60,426 nt of DNA from Nitrospirota bacterium (GTDB lineage Bacteria; Nitrospirota; Thermodesulfovibrionia; Thermodesulfovibrionales; JdFR-85). Location: the NCBI GenBank assembly GCA_015492645.1, contig WGER01000083.1, positions 1-60,426 on the forward strand, written 5' to 3'. Positions 45,338 through 53,132 of the stretch are shown here, piece by piece. A program made the position numbers and the translations under genes. The notes beneath the pieces were generated by a model that was given only the letters and a program-made list of their open reading frames with translations, searched no databases and was not told where the DNA came from. The first letter of the stretch is position 1. Every line of letters starts with the position of its first letter.

Positions 45338-46468
45338 ATGATAAGGGTGAACCATTACAATGGCAAGACTGTAGAGATTGAAGGTCCGAAGAGAGTAAGA
45401 GAGATACTGAAACAATTAGGGGTCCTTGAGAATACCGTTCTGGTGGCAAGGGGTGACGAACTTCTCACCCCTGACAGGACTGTCCAAGAGGGTGAGGAGA
45501 TTGAACTCATCCCTGTTATAAGTGGGGGCATGAAGTGCAAGGTATGCGGACAGACTGCTGTTATCTCCCTACCCCGCCACAACAGTGCCTTCTGCAGGGA
45601 CCACTTCTTTGAATTCTTCTATCACCAGGTCAAAAGAGGGATCAACCAGTTCAGGATGTTCACCCATAGGGACAGGATTCTCGTCTGCGTCTCTGGTGGA
45701 AAAGACAGTCTCACCCTCTGGTATGTCCTCTCTCAAATGGGCTACAATGCCGATGGTCTCTATATAGACCTGGGCATAGGGGACTATTCAGAGGCCTCCC
45801 TGGAAATGACAGAAAAAATGGCAGAAACACTCAACAGGAGACTCATTGTGATACCCTTTGGAAGTCAGAAAATGCCGATAGCCCCTCTTGCAAAAAGAGC
45901 GAGAAGGACAGCCTGCTCTGTTTGTGGTACTGTCAAAAGATACTACTTTAACAGGGTGGCCCTTGAGGAGGGCTATGATGTGGTTGCCACAGGACACAAC
46001 CTGGATGATGAGGTGGCACGGCTCCTCGGCAATATACTCAGATGGAACATACCATTTGTTGCAAAGCAGTCTCCTGTACTTGAGGAGGAGAATGGACTCA
46101 GGAGGAAGGTGAAACCCATGTTCAGATTAACAGAGCAGGAAATAGCCGCCTTCGCCTTCCTTAACAGGATTCAGTACATAAGGCAGGAGTGTCCAATGAG
46201 CCGTGACTCTACTTCACTCCTCTACAAAAGGGCACTTAATCTCATAGAGGAAGAAAGCCCAGGGACAAAACACTTCTTCTATCTGGAGTTCCTCAAAAAG
46301 TCTCACATCTTCAAGGCCCTGTCTTCAGATGAAGAGCCACGGGGGACATGCACCGTTTGTGGCGGTCCCTCTCTTACAGAAGTCTGCTCTTTCTGCAGGT
46401 TACTCAGAAGGATCGAGAAGGAAGAACAATCAATGAAACAACCCTTAGGGGCAGAAACCACAGAATGA
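45338..46468 (+). CDS. sulfur-carrier (ThiS/TtuB-like) domain fused to TtuA/TtcA-type tRNA thiolation enzyme
   Basis: A 376-residue fusion. Residues 1-64 form a beta-grasp ubiquitin-like domain (IRVNHYNGKTVEIEG; VLVARGDELLTPDRTVQEGE) ending in ISGG, the Gly-Gly normally found at the C-terminus of ThiS, MoaD and TtuB. Residues 65-376 are a TtuA/TtcA-family enzyme: zinc-binding CKVCG and CRDH, PP-loop VSGGKDS (118-124), the Fe-S cysteines in ACSVCG (193, 196) and ECPMS (285), and a C-terminal zinc finger CTVCGG...CSFC. TtuA makes 2-thiouridine at tRNA position 54 with TtuB as sulfur donor. Met65 directly follows the GG, so internal initiation could yield free TtuA. It ends 7 bases from the convergent gspD. 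Confidence 0.87.
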   Translation: MIRVNHYNGKTVEIEGPKRVREILKQLGVLENTVLVARGDELLTPDRTVQEGEEIELIPVISGGMKCKVCGQTAVISLPRHNSAFCRDHFFEFFYHQVKRGINQFRMFTHRDRILVCVSGGKDSLTLWYVLSQMGYNADGLYIDLGIGDYSEASLEMTEKMAETLNRRLIVIPFGSQKMPIAPLAKRARRTACSVCGTVKRYYFNRVALEEGYDVVATGHNLDDEVARLLGNILRWNIPFVAKQSPVLEEENGLRRKVKPMFRLTEQEIAAFAFLNRIQYIRQECPMSRDSTSLLYKRALNLIEEESPGTKHFFYLEFLKKSHIFKALSSDEEPRGTCTVCGGPSLTEVCSFCRLLRRIEKEEQSMKQPLGAETTE

Positions 46469-46475
46469 GAAACAA

Positions 46476-48707
46476 CTACCTCTCAGGAGGCTCCGATTCC
46501 TCTTGAGATTCACTTTCTTTTAATATCTCCTGGAGGTTCTGCAGTTTCCTGTTAAAGTCCTCCATCACGGCATCTGCCTCGGAGATGGTCTTTATCACAT
46601 GAGGGGTGATAATCACAATCAACTCTGTCCTCCTCTTTGTCTCCTTCTGGTAGCCAAAGAGATAACCAAGGATCGGGAGGTCACTCAGAAGGGGTATCCC
46701 CTCTCGTGAGAACTCGCTGTTTTCCTGTATCAGACCCCCGAGTATTATACTCTGACCATCTCTGACAACCAGATTCGTCTCTGCCGAACGGGTGAAGATC
46801 ACGGGTGACTCTATCCCTTCAGTAATTGGTTGTCTCACGTCAGAGACCTCCTGGGTTATATCAAGTGAGACGAGGCCGCTGTCATTGATCTGGGGTTTCA
46901 CCTTCAGTATAACCCCGGTGTCTCTGTACTGAATTGTCCTCTGGATGTTGGTGGTGCCCTCCACATTCGTCTCTGATGTAACTATCGGGACCTGGTTGCC
47001 CACCTGTATCCTTGCCTCCCTGTTGTCAGAGACAAGGATATGGGGTGAAGAGAGCACATTCAGTTCAGATTTTGTGGAAAGGGCCTGAAGCAGGCCTCTC
47101 ACTGCCTCGGCTGTGTCTATTGCTGCAAAGGTAAAGCCAGCAGATGACAGGGGGGAACCTGGCTCAAAACCGAGAGAGGGGGCCCCTGAGACTGTAAATC
47201 CTGTGAGCCGTGTGTTGTCTAAGGTGAAGTGTGACTTCAGAAACCACTCTATACCGAACTGGAGTTCATCAGTAAGGGAGACCTCTGCAATCAGCGCCTC
47301 TATCAGGACCTGTCTCGGCACCACATCCAGTTTCTTTATCACATCCTCAATTAAGAGGTAGTCCCTGGGAGTTGTCAGTATGATGAGTGAGTTGGTTATC
47401 TCATCTGCAAATATCTTGGTACCAGGGGTAACAAGAGGCTCCTCTAATGGCGAGGAGACCACCCTTGGTGTGGAGGTCTTCTGTTGTGTCTTCTTAGCAC
47501 CCTTCTTCTGAGTGGTGATCTTTGTGGAGGTCTTTACTGTGGCAGTCCTTTTCGTTGTGGTTCCCCCACCTCCTCCAAGAAACAGTTTCTGTAATATCTC
47601 TGCCACATGGTCTGCCTTTGAATTCTGCAATGGATAAACATATATCTTTGGTCTCGCACCTTCAAATGTGCTGTCTATCAACTCTATCCACTTCCCTATC
47701 TCCTCTATATACTTCTCAGAAGGGGCAACGACCAGTATAGAATTCAGTTTTTCAATGGGCAACACCCTTATCTTGAGGGCCTCCCTCTCCCTCGCAACAA
47801 AAATAGGGAATGCACTCTGCAGAGTCTCCAGGACATCCTTCACATTGAAGTTCTTGATCACAAAGAGCCTCACCTTAATTCCGGTGAATATCTCTGCATC
47901 AAAGGTCTGTACAATCTTCAGAAGCCTTTTGATGTTCTCATCGGTATCATTGATTATTAGGCTGTTCCTGTTTGGTACTACCGTAATTGAGGCTCCTTTC
48001 GTGAGAAAGGGCTCCAGGATTTGCTTCATCTCTTCTGCTGACACAAAGTTCAGAGGAACAATCTGGATTATCGTTTCTCCCTTAACCTCCACCGCCTCAG
48101 CAGACCTGCCAAACCTCACCTCCACTGGCTCATGCATGCTCTCTGTCAGGGGGATAATCCTGTATAGCCCTCCCTCCTCCATTATACCAACACCATTCAG
48201 ACGGAAAACTGTAGAGATAACAGGCAGGAGATCTTCTTTCTTTATCGGACTCACCGTCCGGAAGGTGACCCTCCCCTGCACCTTCGGATCTATCAGATAG
48301 TTCACCTTCAGTATCTCACCAAACACCGTATGGACCACCTCATATATGTCTGCATCGTCAAAGAAGAGACTGATACCCCTGGATGGTTCCTCTCTATAAA
48401 TCCTTTTGCCTGAGGCCTCTTCCCTTTCTCTCGGAACCTCTACAGGTGTCTGCTCTACAGGGGAAACCTCTTCCTCTTTTTCAACCGCCTGGACCTCCTG
48501 TTTCCTGGCTTTCTCCTCCTCTTTTTTCTTGAGGATCTTCTCTGGAAACTTCGGAAATATCCTCTGAAAGAACTCGGTAGGAGGAGGTGCAGGAGGGACC
48601 TGCTGGATATCCACAGAACCCTCTGAAGAGGGTGCCCCTTCCTGGGCCAGGGATGGTACAGCCAGGATCACAATAATCAGCAATGCAAATAAAACTCTTC
48701 CCTTCAT
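46476..48707 (-). CDS. gspD: type II secretion system secretin GspD
   Basis: Outer-membrane secretin, 743 residues with a signal peptide (GRVLFALLIIVILAVPSLA). The N0 domain starts at about 105 (ISLFFDDADIYEVVHTVFG). Three ring-building N domains follow (IVPLNFVSAEEMKQIL, LFVIKNFNVKDVLETL, YVYPLQNSKADHVAEIL). Then come a Thr/Lys/Gly-rich insert (about 390-430) and the secretin barrel with VPRQVLIEALIAEV, QVPIVTSE, TGVILKVKPQI and LLSDLPILGYLF. ATG 48707 has GAGGT six bases upstream; GTG 48719 is the alternative. A GspF gene lies at 16009, so the secretion genes are scattered. Confidence 0.93.
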   Translation of the reverse strand: MKGRVLFALLIIVILAVPSLAQEGAPSSEGSVDIQQVPPAPPPTEFFQRIFPKFPEKILKKKEEEKARKQEVQAVEKEEEVSPVEQTPVEVPREREEASGKRIYREEPSRGISLFFDDADIYEVVHTVFGEILKVNYLIDPKVQGRVTFRTVSPIKKEDLLPVISTVFRLNGVGIMEEGGLYRIIPLTESMHEPVEVRFGRSAEAVEVKGETIIQIVPLNFVSAEEMKQILEPFLTKGASITVVPNRNSLIINDTDENIKRLLKIVQTFDAEIFTGIKVRLFVIKNFNVKDVLETLQSAFPIFVAREREALKIRVLPIEKLNSILVVAPSEKYIEEIGKWIELIDSTFEGARPKIYVYPLQNSKADHVAEILQKLFLGGGGGTTTKRTATVKTSTKITTQKKGAKKTQQKTSTPRVVSSPLEEPLVTPGTKIFADEITNSLIILTTPRDYLLIEDVIKKLDVVPRQVLIEALIAEVSLTDELQFGIEWFLKSHFTLDNTRLTGFTVSGAPSLGFEPGSPLSSAGFTFAAIDTAEAVRGLLQALSTKSELNVLSSPHILVSDNREARIQVGNQVPIVTSETNVEGTTNIQRTIQYRDTGVILKVKPQINDSGLVSLDITQEVSDVRQPITEGIESPVIFTRSAETNLVVRDGQSIILGGLIQENSEFSREGIPLLSDLPILGYLFGYQKETKRRTELIVIITPHVIKTISEADAVMEDFNRKLQNLQEILKESESQEESEPPER

Positions 48708-48737
48708 AGCATACCTCACATGATAATAAACTCTGTA

Positions 48738-48768
48738 AGTATAAAATATCCAGACATATTATTGCCAA
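48738..48768 (-). promoter_or_regulatory. predicted promoter of gspD
   Basis: On the minus strand TTGGCA (48768-48763) and TATACT (48743-48738) are 19 bases apart. The implied start leaves a leader of about 25 bases containing the GAGGT site before ATG 48707, in contrast to the leaderless promoters elsewhere. Confidence 0.5.
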
Positions 48769-48881
48769 TGGATTGTAATACCCAGATTTGTTCCATGTTT
48801 TTGTCAAGTCTCACAAAGAGATCTTCTATGCAAATGAAAGTCCTACCAATATCACCCCCTTAAGTGATATAATATGATTGT

Positions 48882-49018
48882 CTCTGCCTGACCTTGCAAC
48901 GTAAAAATGTAGGCGCTGGGCCTAATGTTCCATTCAGGTTCAGGCAGAGGGTGAGGGTGGGAACAACAAATCAGACGGTCTTGAAAGACGATTGCCGTTT
49001 GTGTTCTTTCCTCACCCT
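48882..49018 (-). ncRNA. candidate bridge RNA of the IS110-family element
   Basis: Read on the minus strand, two consecutive structures share one plan of outer stem, internal loop and apical hairpin. The first (49018-48950) pairs AGGGTGAGG with CCTCACCC and GAACA/CAAA with TTTG/TGTTC. It then opens an internal loop with sides CGGCAATC and CGTCTGA, and closes with GTCT-TTCA-AGAC. The second (48949-48882) pairs CTCTGCCTGAACC with GGTCAGGCAGAG. It opens a loop with sides TGAATGGAACAT and CATTTTTACGTTGCAA, and closes with TAGGC-ccagc-GCCTA. Bridge RNAs of IS110/IS1111 recombinases have this two-loop form. The role is inferred from structure and position only; no expression data. Confidence 0.45.
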
Positions 49019-49060
49019 TACTCTTCCTATTATACTTTCCCTAATAGAGAAACCATAAGA

Positions 49061-49595
49061 CTATGATATACGATGCTCCATCACTACTGATATCGCTGCC
49101 CTGCCCTTGTTCGTAAATATGTCACTGTAGTCTTCTAACTCCATCCCAAGCCCATACCTGCCTATCATCGCATGTATCCTGTTCTTATCGCTGTGCAATG
49201 CCTCCTTAGTGCCTCCTCGCCCTCAGTAGTTCCCTCTTGTCCCTTATCTCACGAGGCGGTATCCATACCTCCGGTAATGTCCCTGCCCTCTGCAGTCGGT
49301 TCAACCCCTTTGCGTCCAGTTTGTCCGTCTTGTGCACTGCACCCATCATCAGTTCTGCCTTACCAGGGTCCACTAAGTGTGGCACCATCCCTGCCTCCTC
49401 TATCTCATCCACTATCCAATACCAGTTCGCACTTGCCTCCACCGCTACATTACTGCCCTCAGGCCATCTGCTCAAAAACTCCCTTATGCTGCCACGGTTG
49501 TGCTCTATCCGACCTTCTTCCACTGTCCTGCCTCCCCTATCCTGCACCTCTACCCAGGTATACCTCTTGTGCGAATCAAATCCTATGATGTACAT
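49061..49595 (-). pseudogene. IS110-family transposase, frameshifted and truncated
   Basis: The intact N-terminal part (129 residues, 49595-49206) is the RuvC-like DEDD domain: [20 protein letters not shown] with the first Asp, [12 protein letters not shown] with the Glu, and the [13 protein letters not shown] aspartates. A frameshift ends it at RARRH. In another frame the sequence resumes as ALHSDKNRIHAMIGRYGLGM and ELEDYSDIFTNKGRAA, matching the next part of IS110 transposases, until a stop at 49061-49063. The C-terminal Transposase_20 domain with the catalytic serine is missing (roughly half of a ~340-residue protein). AAAGGAGG precedes the start. Confidence 0.88.
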
Positions 49596-49596
49596 T

Positions 49597-49654
49597 GCGT
49601 GCCTCCTTTCTTTTTGGTTTTTCTATCCTCTAACTATTTTATCTGGAGGCACGC
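49597..49654 (-). promoter_or_regulatory. inverted repeat masking the transposase ribosome-binding site
   Basis: GCGTGCCTCC (49597-49606) and GGAGGCACGC (49645-49654) are perfect 10-base inverted repeats. In minus-strand RNA that enters from outside, the upstream copy can pair with the copy carrying the GGAGG ribosome-binding site one base from the ATG. This would block translation on read-through transcripts, a known strategy of insertion sequences. Confidence 0.6.
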
Positions 49655-49669
49655 CTTTTCATATAATCA

Positions 49670-49939
49670 AATTCGGGGCTACAGCACATACTTGCAAAGA
49701 GATATAAAACCCCTGTAAAGGGCTATATTGACACTATTGCCAAGGCCAAGGCCAGAGGTATTATTGATGAAGCCCTATATGTCCGTCTCAAACCATTTTT
49801 TGATTTCAGGAATGCCCTGATCCACAGGTATTGGGAGATTAATGATGAAGTCCTCTTAAAGAATACCCGAGAGGGGTACAAGGACTTTCTGAGATTTGTA
49901 GAAAATATCAAAAAGAGTTTTCTGTGCCCCGAATTATGA
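49670..49939 (+). pseudogene. 5'-truncated HepT (DUF86, HEPN-fold) toxin gene
   Basis: An open frame with no start codon of its own reads LQHILAKRYKTPVKGYIDTI, then ALYVRLKPFFDFRNALIHRY and WEINDEVLLKNTREGYKDF, ending at TGA 49937-49939. RNALIHRY is the Rx4HxY catalytic motif of HepT-type HEPN proteins, which act with MntA-type nucleotidyltransferase antitoxins. About 50 N-terminal residues are missing, and the frame meets a TAA at the IS edge. No MntA partner is visible on either side. It was probably disrupted by the IS110 element. Confidence 0.75.
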
Positions 49940-49978
49940 TACCTGAGAGGGGTACATCCCCACCAAATCTCTATAAGG

Positions 49979-49997
49979 TTTTGACCTAAGGTCAAAA
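49979..49997. terminator. TTTTGACC/GGTCAAAA hairpin at the end of tsaD
   Basis: TTTTGACC-taa-GGTCAAAA is a perfect 8-bp inverted repeat that overlaps the tsaD stop codon. On the minus strand the 3' arm ends in AAAA rather than a long U-run, so it is at best a weak terminator. Confidence 0.35.
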
Positions 49998-51011
49998 GGG
50001 ATTTTGGGACAACCTGAGTGAGGCCACTGCTGTAAGGCCGAGGTCAGAAAATCTGCCCATCCTGTAGTAGGGAAATCCTGCTGCTGCTATCATCGCCCCA
50101 TTGTCTGTACAGAGATAGGGTGGTGGGAGATAGACCTTAACCCCCAGAGGCCCTGCCTCCACCTGTATCCTCTCTCTCAGGGCCCTGTTTGCAGCGACTC
50201 CACCTGACAGGGTGAGCCTCTCGAGACCCTCTTCTACCAGTGCCCTGAATGTCTTTTTTACCAGTACATCAACAACCGCCTCCTGGAAGGAGGCACAGAT
50301 GTCCCTCTTTGCCCTTTCGTCCAGGGTCCTCAGGGAGTGGATATAATTCCTTACAGCGGTCTTCAGACCGCTGAAACTGAAATCAAGACCCTCATGGATT
50401 AATCCCCTTGGAAACTCTACAGCAGAGGGGTCACCCTCTCTGGCAAGTCGGTCTATGATAGGGCCCCCTGGGTAACCAAGACCCAGCAATTTTGCCACCT
50501 TGTCGTATGCCTCACCAGCGGCATCATCACGGGTCCCCCCAAGGGGCCTGTAGTCCCCAGGGCCGTTGACCCTCACAAGGAGGGTATGTCCACCTGAGAC
50601 CACCAGACTGAGAAAGGGAAACTCAGGTGGCTCAGGTAGCAGAAATGCTGAGAAGATGTGCCCCTCAATATGGTTTATCCCAATAAGGGGAAGGTCTTTT
50701 ACATATGAGATTGCCTTGGCAAAGGAACAGCCGACCAGTAGAGAACCCATGAGCCCTGGCCCATAACATACCGCCACTGCTGACAGGTCATCCAGCCCCA
50801 CAGAGGCACCTTTAAGGGCCTCTGTGACCACCGGTATCATCATCTCCACATGTCTTCTGGATGCTATCTCAGGCACCACTCCACCAAATACACGATGCAG
50901 TTCTGTCTGAGAAGAGACCACATTGGAAAGGATGGCCCTGCCATCCTTTACCACAGAGGCCGAGGTATCATCACAGGAGGTGTCAATCCCGAGTATGAGG
51001 ACTTCACTCAT
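49992..51011 (-). CDS. tsaD: tRNA threonylcarbamoyladenosine transferase TsaD
   Basis: Catalytic subunit that transfers the threonylcarbamoyl group to A37 of ANN-decoding tRNAs. The protein has 339 residues with the family features EVLILGIDTSCDDTSASVV, VPEIASRRHVEMM, AVCYGPGLMGSLLVG, the metal histidines in INHIEGHIFS, LVVSGGHTLLV and LTLSGGVAANRALR. It overlaps lolA by ATGA in a three-gene minus-strand operon. Confidence 0.97.
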   Translation of the reverse strand: MSEVLILGIDTSCDDTSASVVKDGRAILSNVVSSQTELHRVFGGVVPEIASRRHVEMMIPVVTEALKGASVGLDDLSAVAVCYGPGLMGSLLVGCSFAKAISYVKDLPLIGINHIEGHIFSAFLLPEPPEFPFLSLVVSGGHTLLVRVNGPGDYRPLGGTRDDAAGEAYDKVAKLLGLGYPGGPIIDRLAREGDPSAVEFPRGLIHEGLDFSFSGLKTAVRNYIHSLRTLDERAKRDICASFQEAVVDVLVKKTFRALVEEGLERLTLSGGVAANRALRERIQVEAGPLGVKVYLPPPYLCTDNGAMIAAAGFPYYRMGRFSDLGLTAVASLRLSQNPF

Positions 51012-51622
51012 AGAGGTGGTTCTTTGATAATGGTTGTTCCCTCAGGCAGTCTCAATTTAAAGGGGTCGTTACCGAATCCCTTCACCGTCCTTACAGAGGT
51101 TATCTCTATCTGGATTCTGTTACCATACAGGTCCTGAACTTCTATTTTCCTTATCGGGAGTTCCTCTCTTTCAGGCTGAAGTATGAGTTTGATCCATTTA
51201 ACAGATGTTTCTGCTCTGGGGGTCAGCAGTAGAGTGGACCCTTCTTCCTGGATTGTAAACCCCTTCTGCAGGGGGACCCTATCTGTCAGTAGCCAGAGGG
51301 GTAGTCCTCCCGGTAACTCTCCCTTTCTGTAAATGAATGCCTGGTTGTACTCGGGCTGATAGAGGATAACCCCTTCCTCTCCTATAACCACCACATCCTT
51401 GGTACCATCTATGTACTGCCATCTGATCTGACCCGGTCTGTGCAGGAGGAACTCTCCCCTGTAGGTCTCTTCAGCCCTTGTATCGCTGTAGGTGTTTTTC
51501 TGGACAAATCTGCCCTCAAGGAGCCACTCCCCCTCAAGCCACTGGTTCAGGTCCTCTGTGAGTGACAGTGCATAGGTGCTGCCGGCAAAGATGAAGAATA
51601 TTAAAATGAGATAGACCCTCAT
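51008..51622 (-). CDS. lolA: outer-membrane lipoprotein carrier protein LolA
   Basis: Periplasmic chaperone that ferries lipoproteins to the outer membrane. The 204-residue protein has a signal peptide (RVYLILIFFIFAGSTYA) and the LolA fold pattern: LEGRFVQKNTYSDTRAEETY, GEFLLHRPGQIRWQYIDG, VVVIGEEGVILYQPEYNQ and the C-terminal LYGNRIQIEITSV. ATG 51622 makes an ATGA overlap with the upstream transferase gene; the longer frame upstream lacks a signal-peptide context. Confidence 0.87.
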   Translation of the reverse strand: MRVYLILIFFIFAGSTYALSLTEDLNQWLEGEWLLEGRFVQKNTYSDTRAEETYRGEFLLHRPGQIRWQYIDGTKDVVVIGEEGVILYQPEYNQAFIYRKGELPGGLPLWLLTDRVPLQKGFTIQEEGSTLLLTPRAETSVKWIKLILQPEREELPIRKIEVQDLYGNRIQIEITSVRTVKGFGNDPFKLRLPEGTTIIKEPPL

Positions 51623-53061
51623 CTTGCTCCCTTCATCCCTATCACAACCCCTATTGTCTTCACAAGTATAAATATATCGAGCCAGAGTGACCAGTTCATG
51701 ATATACCATGTATCCAGTTTTATACGATACTGATAGGTCGTATCGTTACGGCCACTCACCTGCCAGAGCCCTGTTATTCCTGGATTCACTGAGGTTATGA
51801 TCTCCAGTTTATCTCCCAGGGCCTCCTTCTCCCTAAGCAGATATGGCCTCGGGCCGATGAGGCTCATTTCTCCTTTCAGTACATTCAGTATCTGGGGGAG
51901 TTCATCAAGTGAGGTCCTTCTCAGGAACCTGCCAACCCTTGTAACTCTCGGGTCATTTATTATCTTCCAGTACTGCTCCCACTGTTGTCTTGCCTGGTCA
52001 TCCTGTTCCAGGATCTCCTGCAGCCTTTCCTCGGCATCCCTCTGCATGGTTCTGAACTTGTAGCATCTGAACCTCTTTCCCCCCTTGCCGATCCGATAGT
52101 GTGAGTAGATGACAGGCCCTGGAGACTCCAGTTTAATCACCAACCCTATTACTACCATCAGAAGGAACAGAAAGGGCAGCAGAAGGAGACTCGCTGTTAT
52201 ATCAAAGCACCTCTTTATGAACCTGTTGGTTATGGACATGAGGTTGTTCCTGATATTCAGGAGGAAGAGTTCCTCATAGAATAGGTGGAGTAGTTCGGTG
52301 TTCAAGAGGGCGATGCCATGGAGTTCAGGCACCACCAAGGTATGCCTCACATGCTTCTGTACCTCACCTGCGAGTCGTGCCAGTTTGTCGGTGGGCATGG
52401 ATGGAATCGCAATTATGATCGTCTGGATAGCCATCCTCCTCACAAACCTCTCAAAGTGCCTCAATCCCCCAAAGACCTTTTTTCCCTCCACCACTGTCCC
52501 GATCTTCTGAGGGTCATCATCCAGAAACCCGACCACATCGTATCCTATATGTCTTTCTCTGAGCAGCCATTGCAGTACTGCCCTTCCTGCCCTGCCTGCC
52601 CCCATAATGAGCACCTTTTCTTTACAGATGCCTATGTTATAGAGGACTCTCTTCCCCCACAGCCTCACAAGTGGGAATAAAAAGAGAGAGAGAATCCACT
52701 GAGAGGTGAGGATCACCCTTGAGACCCTGTCACTCATCCTTCCGAGGGTGACTATGCTCATCACCACCAGGGTTGCCACTGTGATCGCCTTGAACATCTT
52801 CTTTGTCTCGTCCCAGAAGGGTAGTTTCAGGGTATAGAGATGTTCATTTGCGATAAAGAAGAGATAGATGGCAGGTATCCAGAGGAGACCTGCAAAGTGA
52901 GTAAAGGAGAATATAAAAGGGGGCAAGTCTCTAACAAAGAGAGGAAGTACAGCCGTTCTTATCTGTACGCTGAGGTACAGGCAGAGGTAAAAGGCCAAAA
53001 GGTCAAGCCCTCCTACTGCTCCGATCTCGAGGAATCTCTTCATGGGGTTTGTATCTTTCAC
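51619..53061 (-). CDS. undecaprenyl-phosphate sugar phosphotransferase
   Basis: Membrane-bound initiating transferase of surface polysaccharide synthesis, 480 residues. Four N-terminal membrane helices and a Rossmann-like region (VLIMGAGRAGRAVLQWLL; VVGFLDDDPQKIG) are followed by a fifth hydrophobic segment. The bacterial sugar transferase domain has IKLESPGPVIYSHYRIGKGG, FRCYKFRTM, RFLRRTSLDELPQILNVLKG, EMSLIGPRP and PGITGLWQVSGRN. It puts a sugar phosphate on the lipid carrier, fitting the dTDP-rhamnose genes diverging next to it. The start is GTG 53061 or ATG 53043; neither has a ribosome-binding site. A TATAAT lies just before the GTG. Confidence 0.92.
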   Translation of the reverse strand: MKDTNPMKRFLEIGAVGGLDLLAFYLCLYLSVQIRTAVLPLFVRDLPPFIFSFTHFAGLLWIPAIYLFFIANEHLYTLKLPFWDETKKMFKAITVATLVVMSIVTLGRMSDRVSRVILTSQWILSLFLFPLVRLWGKRVLYNIGICKEKVLIMGAGRAGRAVLQWLLRERHIGYDVVGFLDDDPQKIGTVVEGKKVFGGLRHFERFVRRMAIQTIIIAIPSMPTDKLARLAGEVQKHVRHTLVVPELHGIALLNTELLHLFYEELFLLNIRNNLMSITNRFIKRCFDITASLLLLPFLFLLMVVIGLVIKLESPGPVIYSHYRIGKGGKRFRCYKFRTMQRDAEERLQEILEQDDQARQQWEQYWKIINDPRVTRVGRFLRRTSLDELPQILNVLKGEMSLIGPRPYLLREKEALGDKLEIITSVNPGITGLWQVSGRNDTTYQYRIKLDTWYIMNWSLWLDIFILVKTIGVVIGMKGAR

Positions 53062-53132
53062 AATGAATTATATAAAATAACACATCATTGCTGGTTAATT
53101 AAAATCTCCCATTCTGGCATAGAGGAGGCAGA

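Larger units (their letters stand above)
48875..49665 (-). mobile_element. IS110-family insertion sequence remnant
   Basis: The unit combines a broken IS110-type transposase (49061-49595), a structured noncoding segment on its 3' side (48882-49018) and a 5' leader with an SD-masking hairpin (49597-49654). It abuts a hepT gene that has lost its 5' part. Boundaries are approximate, because IS110 elements leave no target duplication and usually lack terminal inverted repeats. The transposase is too damaged to act. Confidence 0.7.

Noticed and set aside
48849-48870. ATATCAC/GTGATAT hairpin as the gspD or IS terminator
   Set aside because: The 7-bp AT-rich stem has no U-tract and may simply flank the IS boundary; it was too weak to list as a feature.
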